Origin: Streptomyces sp. V3I7
GTDB taxonomy: Bacteria > Actinomycetota > Actinomycetes > Streptomycetales > Streptomycetaceae
Direction of reading: 5' to 3'
Assembly (NCBI RefSeq): GCF_030817495.1
Contig: NZ_JAUSZK010000001.1
Span: 3,699,001-3,763,000, forward strand
Length of the DNA: 64,000 bases
Under the pieces are notes generated by a model, which saw nothing but the letters and a program-made list of their open reading frames with translations, was not told the origin of the DNA and searched no databases. Positions 18,449-26,443 of this stretch are shown here, one piece after another (position 1 is the stretch's first letter; each line of letters opens with the position of its first letter). Position numbers and translations under genes: made by a program.

Positions 18449-18519
18449 CGTCGTTCCTCATGGCCGACTGACGTCGTCGCTCATCGCCGGCTGACGTCGC
18501 TCATGGCGGGCCGACAGCG
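18434..18519. repeat. Tandem repeat spanning the DUF397 stop codon
   Basis: Units beginning CTCAT(C/G)GCCG(G/A)CTGACGTCG start at 18434, 18457, 18480 and 18500 (periods 23, 23, 20). The first is the last codons and TGA of the DUF397 gene; the others are non-coding copies, the last one degraded. They look like duplications of the gene's 3' end. Confidence 0.8.
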
Positions 18520-18579
18520 CCCGCGGAAGCGCCGCCGCCCCGCACGCGCGTAGAAACGCGATGACGGACGGCGCCGCCC

Positions 18580-19086
18580 CTAAAGACCGGCCTGCCCCTC
18601 GGGGAGCCGGAACAGCGCCCAGACCGCCTTGCCGTTGAGAGTGCCCGCGAGCGGGTACCAGCCCCAGCTGTCGCTGAAGGCGTCGACGAGGAACAGCCCG
18701 CGGCCCGACTCCGCCGAGCAGTCGTCCGGCGTGCGCGCGACCGGGGAGTCGTGACTGGGGTCGCGGACCGCGCAGACCAGCCGGTCGTTCCAGCGCATCA
18801 GATGCAGACGTACGGGCGCGGTCCCGTCGGTGCGGCAGTCGGCGTCGCCCGGCAGCGCGTGCCGCAGGGCGTTGGTGACCAGTTCGGAGACGACCAGGCA
18901 GATGTCGTCGAAGCGGTCCCCGACGTCCCACTGGCCGAGCATGCCGCGGGTGAACGCCCTTGCCTCGCGCACCGCTTCGTACCGGGCGGGGAGGGCGCAG
19001 GACGCGGCGCTCGACGCGGCCGAGGGGTCCAGCGGCGGAAGGCCCTGCCGTAACGGCTCGAGCATGGTCGATCCATTCGTCCCCAT
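18580..19086 (-). CDS. Anti-sigma-factor-like ATP-binding protein, RsbW/SpoIIAB type (168 aa)
   Basis: GHKL ATPase fold: N box SELVTNALRHA (about residues 75-85), G1 box-like VRDPSHDSP and G2 box SGRGLFLVDAFSDSWG. In Streptomyces these single-domain kinases can bind sigma factors or DUF397 partners. The N-terminus is poorly conserved and has no sensor domain. ATG 19086 is preceded by GGGAG eight bases upstream; a GTG at 19158 in frame lacks a ribosome site and lies near the regulatory element, so I rejected it. It converges on the DUF397 gene and diverges from the XRE gene. Confidence 0.83.
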   Translation of the reverse strand: MGTNGSTMLEPLRQGLPPLDPSAASSAASCALPARYEAVREARAFTRGMLGQWDVGDRFDDICLVVSELVTNALRHALPGDADCRTDGTAPVRLHLMRWNDRLVCAVRDPSHDSPVARTPDDCSAESGRGLFLVDAFSDSWGWYPLAGTLNGKAVWALFRLPEGQAGL

Positions 19087-19160
19087 GCGAGGCACTCCCG
19101 GGAATTCGCGGTCGTTGCGATGCAGCGGTGGCGCGGGACCATGGTTTCGGATGCTCACAG

Positions 19161-19188
19161 CAGATGCAAGGGCAGATGCACGTGCACG
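19161..19188 (-). promoter_or_regulatory. Copy of the 28-base element upstream of the ATPase gene
   Basis: Read on the minus strand it matches 26 of 28 bases of the element at 18009-18036 and has the same orientation relative to its gene. Here the right arm of the inverted repeat is degraded. AACCAT, about 14 bases downstream, is a possible -10. The segment 19190-19350 beyond it is unusually AT-rich for this DNA and probably also holds the XRE promoter. Confidence 0.65.
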
Positions 19189-19382
19189 CGGCCGAATTGG
19201 GCCTCCCGTACCGCTTGTTGGTTATTTTTTCCGCCACCTTCGTGTACTTGTCCGGCCTTCCCCTTGCGTCTTGCCGCGGGAAGCCTTTGATGTTTCTCCG
19301 TTTCTGTAATCGAGCGAGTACTGCTCGGAGTGTTTTAGTGGCAGACTGCGCCCTCTGAAGACGGTTGGGGAGGCTGGCGGAC

Positions 19383-20243
19383 GTGAGTGCGGGAGAGCCC
19401 GGATCGGTGGTGCGGCGGATGCTGCTCGGCTCGCAACTCAGGCGGCTGCGGGAGGCGCGTGGCATCACGCGCGAGGCGGCGGGGTACTCGATCCGTGCTT
19501 CCGAGTCGAAGATCAGCCGGATGGAGCTGGGCCGGGTGAGCTTCAAGACGCGTGATGTGGAAGACCTGTTGACGCTGTACGGCATCGCGGACGGAGCGGA
19601 GCGCACCTCGCTCCTCTCCCTCGCGCGCGAGGCCAACGTCGCGGGCTGGTGGCACAGTTACTCGGACGTCCTGCCGAGCTGGTTCCCCACCTACGTCGGC
19701 CTGGAGGGCGCGGCCGCCCTCATCCGTACGTACGAAGTCCAGTTCGTGCACGGGCTGTTGCAGACCGAGGAGTACGCGCGCGCGGTCGTGCGGCGCGGCA
19801 TGAAGGGCGCGAGCGACGCGGACGTGGAGCGGCGTGTGGCACTGCGCCTGGAGCGGCAGCGCTTTCTCGCCTCCGAGAACGGACCCGAGTTCCACATCGT
19901 CCTGGACGAGGCCGCGTTGCGCCGGCCGTACGGCGACCGCGAGGTGATGCGCGGCCAGCTCCAGCACCTGATCGACGTCTCCGAGCGGCCCAACGTCCGT
20001 CTCCAGATCATGCCGTTCGGCTTCGGCGGCCACTCCGGCGAGTCCGGCGCCTTCACGATTCTCAGCTTCCCGGAGTCCGACCTCTCGGACGTCGTCTACC
20101 TCGAGCAGCTCACCAGCGCGCTGTACCTGGACAAGTCCGAGGACGTCGCCCAGTACGAGAAGGCGATGAAGGAGCTCCAGCAGGACAGCCCGGGGCCGGG
20201 GGAGAGCCGCGATCTTCTGCGCGGACTCCTTCAACTCTCCTGA
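19383..20243 (+). CDS. XRE-family regulator with DUF5753 domain (286 aa)
   Basis: An HTH lies at about residues 12-66 (LGSQLRRLREARGITREAAG... SESKISRMELGR), followed by the DUF5753 ligand-like domain with hallmark segments such as IRTYEVQFVHGLLQTEEYARAV and LDEAALRRP. This is the WhiJ/AbaA-type partner of DUF397 proteins. GGGGAGG nine bases before GTG 19383 fixes the start. It is divergent from the ATPase gene across 296 bases that hold one copy of the shared 28-base element, so it may control both neighbours. No membrane segment. Confidence 0.88.
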   Translation: MSAGEPGSVVRRMLLGSQLRRLREARGITREAAGYSIRASESKISRMELGRVSFKTRDVEDLLTLYGIADGAERTSLLSLAREANVAGWWHSYSDVLPSWFPTYVGLEGAAALIRTYEVQFVHGLLQTEEYARAVVRRGMKGASDADVERRVALRLERQRFLASENGPEFHIVLDEAALRRPYGDREVMRGQLQHLIDVSERPNVRLQIMPFGFGGHSGESGAFTILSFPESDLSDVVYLEQLTSALYLDKSEDVAQYEKAMKELQQDSPGPGESRDLLRGLLQLS

Positions 20244-20300
20244 ATCACAAGTAGCATGACGGCCAATCAGACCAAGGTGTCGATCTGGTTTGTTCAGGTT

Positions 20301-20316
20301 CGATCAGTGTTGATCG
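20301..20316. promoter_or_regulatory. Short inverted repeat upstream of the aldehyde dehydrogenase
   Basis: CGATCA-gtgt-TGATCG, perfect 6-base arms, 28 bases before the ATG. It could be a small operator, but it is too short to be sure. Confidence 0.35.
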
Positions 20317-20343
20317 GGTGTCTGCTAGGGATTGAGGGATCAC

Positions 20344-21807
20344 ATGTCGTCGTCCTACTTCACCGACCTGGCTCAGCAGTACATCGACGGTGAGTGGCGC
20401 CCGGGCACCGGCTCCTGGGACATCATCGACTTCAACCCGTACGATGGTGAGAAGCTGGCGTCGATCACCATAGCCACGGTCGACGAGGTGGATCAGGCCT
20501 ATTCCGCGGCCGCCCGCGCGCAGAAGCAGTGGGCCGCGACCAATCCGTACGCCCGCCGCTCCGTGTTCGAGAAGGCGCTGCGCCTGGTCGAGGAGCGCGA
20601 GGAGGAGATCGCCGAGGCGATCGTCGCCGAGCTCGGCGGCACCCGCCTGAAGGCCGCGTTCGAGCTGCACCTCGCCAAGGAGTTCCTGCGCGAGGCGATC
20701 CACCTGGCGCTCAGCCCCGAGGGGAAGATCGTCCCGTCGCCGGTGGACGGCAAGGAGAACCGCGTCTACCGCGTCCCGGTCGGCGTCGTCGGCGTCATCA
20801 GTCCCTTCAACTTCCCCTTCCTGCTCTCGATCAAGTCGGTCGCCCCGGCCCTCGCGCTCGGCAACGGCGTGGTCCTCAAGCCGCACCAGAACACCCCGAT
20901 CACCGGTGGCTCCCTGGTCGGGAGGATCTTCGAGGACGCGGGCCTGCCGGCCGGACTGCTCAACGTCGTCATCACGGACATCGCGGAGATCGGCGACGCC
21001 TTCATCGAGCACCCGGTCCCGAAGGTCATCTCCTTCACCGGCTCCGACCAGGTCGGCCGCCACGTCGCCACCGTCTGCGCCCAGCACTTCAAGCGCTCGG
21101 TCCTCGAACTCGGCGGCAACAACGCGCTGGTGGTCCTCGACGACGCCGACGTCGACTACGCGGTCGACGCCGCGGTCTTCAGCCGGTTCGTGCACCAGGG
21201 TCAGGCCTGCATGGCGGCCAACCGCGTCCTCGTGCACCGCTCGGTGGCGGACGAGTTCACCGAGAAGTTCACCGCCAAGGTGCGCGGGCTGAAGACGGGC
21301 GACCCGAGCGACCCGGCGACCGTGATCGGCCCGGTCATCAACTCCTCGCAGGCGGACGCCCTGTCCGGCGTCGTCCAGCAGGCCCTCGCCGAGGGCGCGA
21401 CGGCCCTGGTGCACGGCACGACCACCGACAACCTGGTCGAGCCGTCGGTCCTGACGGACGTCCCCGCGGACTCGGAGCTGCTGCGCCAGGAGGTCTTCGG
21501 CCCGGTCGTCTTCCTCCTCACCTTCGACGACGAGGACGAGGCCGTCCGCATCGTCAACGACAGCCCCTACGGCCTGAGCGGCGCCGTCCACACCGCCGAC
21601 ATCGAGCGCGGCGTGAACTTCGCCAAGCAGATCGACACCGGCATGTTCCACGTGAACGACGGCACCGTCCACGACGAGCCGATCGTCCCCTTCGGCGGCG
21701 AGAAGCACTCGGGCGTCGGCCGGCTGAACGGCGAGACGATGCTGGACGCGTTCACCACGACCAAGTGGATCTCGGTGCAGCACGGGCGCAGCGCGTTCCC
21801 CTTCTAG
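20344..21807 (+). CDS. Aldehyde dehydrogenase, benzaldehyde/vanillin type (487 aa)
   Basis: NAD(P)-dependent oxidation of aldehydes to acids. Motifs in order: the conserved NFPF (GVISPFNFPF), the cofactor-fold FTGSDQVGR, the catalytic Glu in LELGGNNALVVLDDAD, the catalytic Cys in FVHQGQACMAANR, and EVFGPVVFLLTF near the C-terminus. The GGNNALVV variant and the GQACMA active site resemble the benzaldehyde / vanillin / salicylaldehyde dehydrogenase group. GAGGGAT six bases upstream fixes ATG 20344. It stands alone; the substrate cannot be told from context. Confidence 0.9.
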   Translation: MSSSYFTDLAQQYIDGEWRPGTGSWDIIDFNPYDGEKLASITIATVDEVDQAYSAAARAQKQWAATNPYARRSVFEKALRLVEEREEEIAEAIVAELGGTRLKAAFELHLAKEFLREAIHLALSPEGKIVPSPVDGKENRVYRVPVGVVGVISPFNFPFLLSIKSVAPALALGNGVVLKPHQNTPITGGSLVGRIFEDAGLPAGLLNVVITDIAEIGDAFIEHPVPKVISFTGSDQVGRHVATVCAQHFKRSVLELGGNNALVVLDDADVDYAVDAAVFSRFVHQGQACMAANRVLVHRSVADEFTEKFTAKVRGLKTGDPSDPATVIGPVINSSQADALSGVVQQALAEGATALVHGTTTDNLVEPSVLTDVPADSELLRQEVFGPVVFLLTFDDEDEAVRIVNDSPYGLSGAVHTADIERGVNFAKQIDTGMFHVNDGTVHDEPIVPFGGEKHSGVGRLNGETMLDAFTTTKWISVQHGRSAFPF

Positions 21808-21939
21808 AAGTTCCCTCGCCGCTGCGGAAGTTCCTCAGCCGAGCCTGGCCCTCGCGGACAGCCGTTGTCAGTGGGGGCCCGTACCGTTTTCGACATCGGG
21901 CACGACGACCGTCATGCCCCGGGGGACAAGGAGCCGATC

Positions 21940-22479
21940 ATGGTCACTCATGTGCGAGCCGAGGCGCAAGGCGACGAGCGCGGAGCGCTGCTGGCCTTCC
22001 TCGAGGAACAGCGCGGCGGCATCCGGCGGGCCGTGCTGGGGCTGACGGACGAGCAGGCCGCGAGCCGGCCCACCGCCAGTGAGCTGTCGCTCGGCGGTCT
22101 GGTCAAGCACGTCGCCGAGGTCGAGCAGCACTGGGTGGCCCTCGCCAAGGACGAGCCGCCGGCCGTGCAGCGCGACCAGTCCGACTGGCACGAGGGCTTC
22201 GTGCTGGGCGAGGGGGAGACGGTCGCCGCGCAGCTGGCGTTCTGGGAGAAGACCGCCGCCGAGACGGAGGCGTTCATCCGCGCCGCGCCCAGCCTCGAAG
22301 ACACCTTCGCGCTGCCCGAGGCGCCCTGGTTCCCGCCGGGCGAGCGCGTCTCCCTGCGCTGGGTGCTCCTGCACCTGATCCGCGAGACGGCCCGGCACGC
22401 CGGCCACGCCGACATCCTCCGCGAGTCGCTGGACGGGAAGACGGCGTTCGAGCTGGTGGCCCTGGAGCAGGAGGGCTGA
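21940..22479 (+). CDS. DinB-family protein (179 aa)
   Basis: Four-helix DinB/YfiT-like fold with the three metal-site His spread as usual: LVKHVAEVEQHW near residue 50 and RETARHAGHADILRE near residue 150. In actinomycetes these are often thiol-dependent (mycothiol or bacillithiol) transferases or detoxification proteins. AAGGAG six bases upstream supports ATG 21940. The reading upstream from 21865 has no ribosome site. It is followed by a MITE-like element. Confidence 0.83.
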   Translation: MVTHVRAEAQGDERGALLAFLEEQRGGIRRAVLGLTDEQAASRPTASELSLGGLVKHVAEVEQHWVALAKDEPPAVQRDQSDWHEGFVLGEGETVAAQLAFWEKTAAETEAFIRAAPSLEDTFALPEAPWFPPGERVSLRWVLLHLIRETARHAGHADILRESLDGKTAFELVALEQEG

Positions 22480-22500
22480 GCCGCCCGCGCGGCGCCCACC

Positions 22501-22725
22501 AGGGGGTGTCTCGTCGATCAGGCCGGGCTCGCGACGCCGGCACCTCCCCCAAGCTCTTCGAGCAGGGGGCGCCCCCAGCCGCGTTGTCGTCGGTCTCCCC
22601 CAAGCTCTCGGCTTCGCTCGAGCAGGGGGCACCCCCATAGCTCCGCATCGACGCCCTCCTCCGCCTTGCGATGCACGGCACCAGACGCCGCTCCCTGATC
22701 CGGCCTGACCGACGAGACACCCCCT
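22501..22725. mobile_element. MITE-like element of 225 bp
   Basis: Terminal inverted repeats of 26 bases with one mismatch: 22501-22526, starting AGGGGGTGTCTCGTCG, and the reverse complement of 22700-22725. Inside are two copies of a GC-rich hairpin unit (22544-22577 short form, 22595-22637 long form; core CTCCCCCAAGCTC...GAGCAGGGGGC) separated by a sequence containing GTTGTCGTCGG. There is no coding sequence, so it would need a transposase from elsewhere. The right end overlaps the stop codon of the glutamate decarboxylase (TAG, minus strand 22726-22724). No clear target duplication. Related pieces occur in dacB (30618) and at 31610. Confidence 0.75.
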
Positions 22726-24133
22726 AGTGATGGAAGCCGGTCGCCGCGCCCTTGTCCCGGGTCAGCGGGTGCGGCTGGCGGCGCAGGTCCGGCAGGGTGC
22801 GGCGCAGGTCGTCGGCGAAGAGTTCGGCGAGGTCGGAGGAGAAGCCGTTGCGGCACACGATCCGCGCCACGGACAGGTCCTCCCGGTCCGGCGGGAAGGT
22901 GTACGCGGGCACCAGCCACCCGTACTCGCGCATCCGCCGGGCGACATCGAAGACGTCGTACGACGTCACGTCGTCGGCGGTGGTGAAGGCGAACACCGGC
23001 AGCTGGTCGCCGCGGGTCAGCAGCCGGAAGTCGCCCATCTCCGCCACGTGTCCGGCGAGCGTGCGGGCCACGTCGCGGGTGGACTGCTGCACGGCGCGGA
23101 AGCCCTCGCGGCCCAGCCGCAGGAACGTGTAGTACTGCGCGACCACCTGGGCGCCGGGCCGGGAGAAGTTGAGCGCGAACGTCGGCATGTCGCCGCCCAG
23201 GTAGTTCACGCGGAAGACGAGCTCCTCGGGCAGCGCCTCCTTGTCCCGCCACAACGCCCAGCCGACGCCGGGGTAGACCAGGCCGTACTTGTGCCCCGAG
23301 GTGTTGATCGAGGCCACCCGCGGCAGCCGGAAGTCCCACACCAGATCCTCGTCGAGGAACGGCGCGACCATGGCGCCTGAGGCGCCGTCCACGTGCACGG
23401 GGATGGCGAGGCCGGTCCGTTCCTGGAGGGCGTCCAGGGCGGCGCACAGGCCGGCGATGGGCTCGTAGGAGCCGTCGTAGGTCGAGCCGAGGACGCCGAC
23501 CACACCGATGGTGTTCTCGTCGCACAGCTCGGCGGCGGCCTCGGGGTCCAGGTGGTAGCGGTCGCCCTCCATGGGGACCTGACGCGCCTCCACCTCCCAG
23601 AAGTTGCAGAACTTCTCCCAGCACACCTGGACGTTGATGCCCATCACCAGATTGGGGCGGGCGTCACGGCTCGGATAGCGGTCGGTGTTGCGGTGGATCC
23701 AGCGCCGCTTGAGCGCCATCCCGGCGAGCATGCAGGCCTCGCTGGAGCCGGTCGTCGAGCAGCCGACGGTGGCCGCCGGGTCCGGCGCGTTCCACAGGTC
23801 GGCGAGCATCGCCACACAGCGCCGCTCCAGCTCGGCGGTGCGCGGGTACTCGTCCTTGTCGATCATGTTCTTGTCCCGGCACTCCGCCATCAGCACCCCG
23901 GCCTGCGGCTCCATCCAGGTGGTGACGAACGTGGCCAGGTTCAGCCGGGCGTTGCCGTCCAGCATCAGCTCGTCGTGCACCACCTGGGCGGCCGTCGTCG
24001 GCGCCGTCGGGCCGTCCGGGAGGCGGTGCGTGGGCGGGTCCTCGGTCATGCCGGCGACCGGGTCGGCCTCCCCGAAGAACGGGTTCACGGAAGGGCGTTC
24101 GCCGTGCTTCCCGGAGCCTTTGTGGAGCGGCAT
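22724..24133 (-). CDS. gad: Glutamate decarboxylase (469 aa)
   Basis: PLP enzyme turning glutamate into GABA and CO2, consuming a proton. The length and motifs fit GadA/B: substrate region TTGSSEACMLAGMA, HVDGASG in the PLP-binding half, and Schiff-base Lys282 in SGHKYG. The C-terminus ends GFHH as in other bacterial Gad. GGAGA eight bases before ATG 24133 supports the start. The next gene upstream on the same strand is a ClC-type channel, a pairing that recalls acid-resistance systems. The mobile element's end provides or abuts the stop codon. Confidence 0.94.
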   Translation of the reverse strand: MPLHKGSGKHGERPSVNPFFGEADPVAGMTEDPPTHRLPDGPTAPTTAAQVVHDELMLDGNARLNLATFVTTWMEPQAGVLMAECRDKNMIDKDEYPRTAELERRCVAMLADLWNAPDPAATVGCSTTGSSEACMLAGMALKRRWIHRNTDRYPSRDARPNLVMGINVQVCWEKFCNFWEVEARQVPMEGDRYHLDPEAAAELCDENTIGVVGVLGSTYDGSYEPIAGLCAALDALQERTGLAIPVHVDGASGAMVAPFLDEDLVWDFRLPRVASINTSGHKYGLVYPGVGWALWRDKEALPEELVFRVNYLGGDMPTFALNFSRPGAQVVAQYYTFLRLGREGFRAVQQSTRDVARTLAGHVAEMGDFRLLTRGDQLPVFAFTTADDVTSYDVFDVARRMREYGWLVPAYTFPPDREDLSVARIVCRNGFSSDLAELFADDLRRTLPDLRRQPHPLTRDKGAATGFHH

Positions 24134-24203
24134 CGACGTGTCTCCTGGATCGAGAGCGGACAGGCGGTCAACGGATCGGCGCCCCGTCGGGACGCAGTTG
24201 CAT

Positions 24204-25450
24204 CTACGGACGGCCCGTCACCAGCAGCCAGGCCGGCAGCGAGGCGATGCACAGCAGGGCCAGGACCGTGGGCGAGGCGACGAGCACCGCGGCGGTGAAC
24301 AGGCTCACCCAGCCCTGCCGGGTGATGGCCAGCAGCATGCCCAGCACCCCCGCCGCCACGCCGACCGCCGGAGGGACGCCGGGCGCGAGGGCGTGGGCGC
24401 ACAGGCCGAGGGCGGCGCCGATGAAGACGGACGGGAAGATGCGCCCGCCGCGGAAGCCGCAGGACGCGGCGACCACCAGCGCGGCCAGCTTCACGACCGC
24501 CATCAGGGCGAACTGCCCGGCCGTCCAGCCGTCGGGGTCGCGGGCCAGCACCCCGACCTCCTCCAGGCCCTTGAACAGCGTGAGGTGGCCGCCCAGGGCG
24601 CCGAGCGCCGCGAGGACGACTCCGCCCGCCGGGAGCATCAGCATCGGGTGGCGCAGCCGGCCGAAGGCGGCGTGGACGTAGGGGAAGGCGCGGACGGCGC
24701 ACATGCCGAGCAGCGCGGCGGCCGAGGCGACGACGATCCCGGCCAGCAGGTCGCCCCCGTCGGGGCGGCCGATCGGGGCAGGCCGAGGTCGAAGGTCGGA
24801 CGGGACACGAGGGTGGTCGTGAGGGCGCCGGCCGCGCCCGCGGCGAGCGGTGCGAAGAGGTTGTCCCACAGGTGCCCCCGCATCGGGTGTCCGGCCAGCG
24901 CCTCGGAGACGACCAGCGCCGCCGCCACGGGCGTACCGAACAGGGCGCCGATCGTGGCGGCCTCCGCCAGCACCGGCCACAGCGCGTCCGGCATCCGGGG
25001 GAGGAACCGGGTGCCCAGCCACACCGCCAGCCCCCCGTTCACGGTGATGATGGGGTTCTCCGGGCCGAGGCTCGGACCGCCCGCGAGCATCAGCACGGCC
25101 GCCAGCAGCACGCCCGGCAGCACCACGGGTGGGAGCGCGGGCGCCTCCAGGCCCAGCGTCGCCGGGTCGGGCCCGGCGTGCCCGGGCGCCTTCCACACCA
25201 CCAGCCCGACCGCGATGCCGGTCGCGGGGAGCACCACGAACATCCACGCCACCGAGAAGCGGCCGATGCCGAGCGCGTCCGGCAGGTTCTGCCACAGCAC
25301 GCGCTGGAGCAGCTCGGCGCCCTCGCTGACGCCGATGAAGAGCAGGCTGGCCGCCACCCCGACGACCAGGGCGGGCAGGATCAGAGGCAGCAGGGCCCGC
25401 GCCGGCGTCGCCGTCGCGGTGGGCGCCTGCGGCGCGGTCTCCTGGGCCAC
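24204..25450 (-). pseudogene. ClC-type chloride channel/antiporter, frameshifted
   Basis: From GTG 25450 the frame runs through four or five membrane segments, including the gating-glutamate region GGPSLGPENP, to about 24785. It then goes out of frame. The other frame resumes at RPDGGDLLAGIVVASAAALLGMCAV and ends at TAG 24204 after the second-half motif GGRIFPSVFIGAALG. The break lies near 24765-24785, in a run of G/C, and one base is missing there (or two are extra). Apart from that the protein (~415 aa) is complete, so this may be a sequencing error or a recent mutation. TATCGT six bases before GTG 25450 indicates a leaderless mRNA. Confidence 0.78.
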
Positions 25451-25502
25451 GGGCTCACGATAAGCGGGCAAAACGGGCCGAACATCTTGAGAGGCTCGGG
25501 AC

Positions 25503-25533
25503 TTGCACCTCACGTGGCGTGAGGGGGCAGCGT
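25503..25533 (+). promoter_or_regulatory. tipA promoter and operator
   Basis: TTGCAC (25503-25508) and CAGCGT (25528-25533) are separated by 19 bases, the long spacing expected of a MerR-family promoter. The perfect inverted repeat CCTCACG-TGG-CGTGAGG (25508-25524) fills the spacer. It closely resembles the S. lividans/S. coelicolor ptipA that I recall. TipA with bound thiopeptide should untwist and activate it. Confidence 0.85.
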
Positions 25534-25562
25534 GGAGGCGTACCGAGAAGGGAGCGGACGAA

Positions 25563-26333
25563 GTGAGCTACTCCGTGGGACAGGTCGCCGGGTTCGCCGG
25601 GGTGACGGTGCGCACGCTTCACCACTACGACGACATCGGTCTGCTCACCCCGGGCGGGCGCAGCCACGCGGGCCACCGGCGTTACAGCGACGCCGACCTC
25701 GACCGGCTGCAGCAGATCCTGTTCTACCGGGAGCTCGGCTTTCCGCTCGAGGAGGTCGCGGCCCTGCTCGACGATCAGGCCACCGGAAAAGCAGACCCGC
25801 GCGCGCATCTGCGCCGCCAGCACGAGCTGCTGACCGCCCGGATCGAGAAGCTGCAGAAGATGGCCGCGGCCGTGGAGCACGCCATGGAGGCACGCAGGAT
25901 GGGCATCAACCTCACGCCCGAGGAGAAGTTCGAGGTCTTCGGGGAGTACGACCCCGACAGTTACGAGGAGGAGTCGCTGCGCCGCTGGGGCGACACCGAG
26001 CCCTACCGGCAGTCGCGGCGCAGGGTCGCCTCGTACACGAAGGAGGACTGGCTGCGGATCAAGGCGGAGGGCGCGGGCAACACCAACGCCTTCGTCGCCC
26101 TGATGGACGCACAGGTCGCCCCCGACTCCGAGTCCGCGACGGAGCTGGCCGAGCAGCACCGGCAGCAGATCAGCCGGAACTTCTACGACTGCACGTACGA
26201 GATCCACCGGGGCCTCGCCGAGATGTACGTGGCGGACGAGCGGTTCGCCGCCACGTACGAGCAGATCAGGCCGGGTCTGGCGGCCTATCTGAAGGCGGCG
26301 ATCCTGGCGAACGCGGCCCGCCGCACGCCGTAG
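25563..26333 (+). CDS. tipA: Thiostrepton-induced MerR regulator TipAL (256 aa)
   Basis: N-terminal MerR HTH (SYSVGQVAGFAGVTVRTLHHYDDIGLL) with a dimer coiled coil to about residue 110, then the all-alpha TipAS ligand domain. Cys210 in YDCTYEIH corresponds to the Cys that forms a covalent bond with thiopeptides in TipA. GGGAG nine bases upstream of GTG 25563 fixes the start. It activates its own promoter when it binds thiostrepton-like antibiotics. An internal start also makes the ligand domain alone. Close match to the known TipA in both length and sequence. Confidence 0.96.
   Translation: MSYSVGQVAGFAGVTVRTLHHYDDIGLLTPGGRSHAGHRRYSDADLDRLQQILFYRELGFPLEEVAALLDDQATGKADPRAHLRRQHELLTARIEKLQKMAAAVEHAMEARRMGINLTPEEKFEVFGEYDPDSYEEESLRRWGDTEPYRQSRRRVASYTKEDWLRIKAEGAGNTNAFVALMDAQVAPDSESATELAEQHRQQISRNFYDCTYEIHRGLAEMYVADERFAATYEQIRPGLAAYLKAAILANAARRTP
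25899..26333 (+). CDS. tipA: TipAS, internally initiated ligand-binding form (144 aa)
   Basis: In-frame ATG 25899 (MGINLTPEEKF) is preceded by GGAGG nine bases upstream. The product of 144 residues equals the length known for TipAS, which is made in excess and sequesters thiopeptides without binding DNA. Confidence 0.8.
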   Translation: MGINLTPEEKFEVFGEYDPDSYEEESLRRWGDTEPYRQSRRRVASYTKEDWLRIKAEGAGNTNAFVALMDAQVAPDSESATELAEQHRQQISRNFYDCTYEIHRGLAEMYVADERFAATYEQIRPGLAAYLKAAILANAARRTP

Positions 26334-26443
26334 CCCGCCGGCCCGCCTGGCCGGGGGAACCCGGGGCCGTCACAATGCGTTGGTAGCTTTGTGCGGCCCA
26401 CCAGGCCACCGCAGTCGCCTTCACCCCTCAGGAGCCCGGAACC

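Noticed and set aside
19087..19158. N-terminal extension of the anti-sigma-like ATPase from GTG 19158
   Set aside because: No ribosome site; it begins directly after the regulatory element, while ATG 19086 has GGGAG at good distance.
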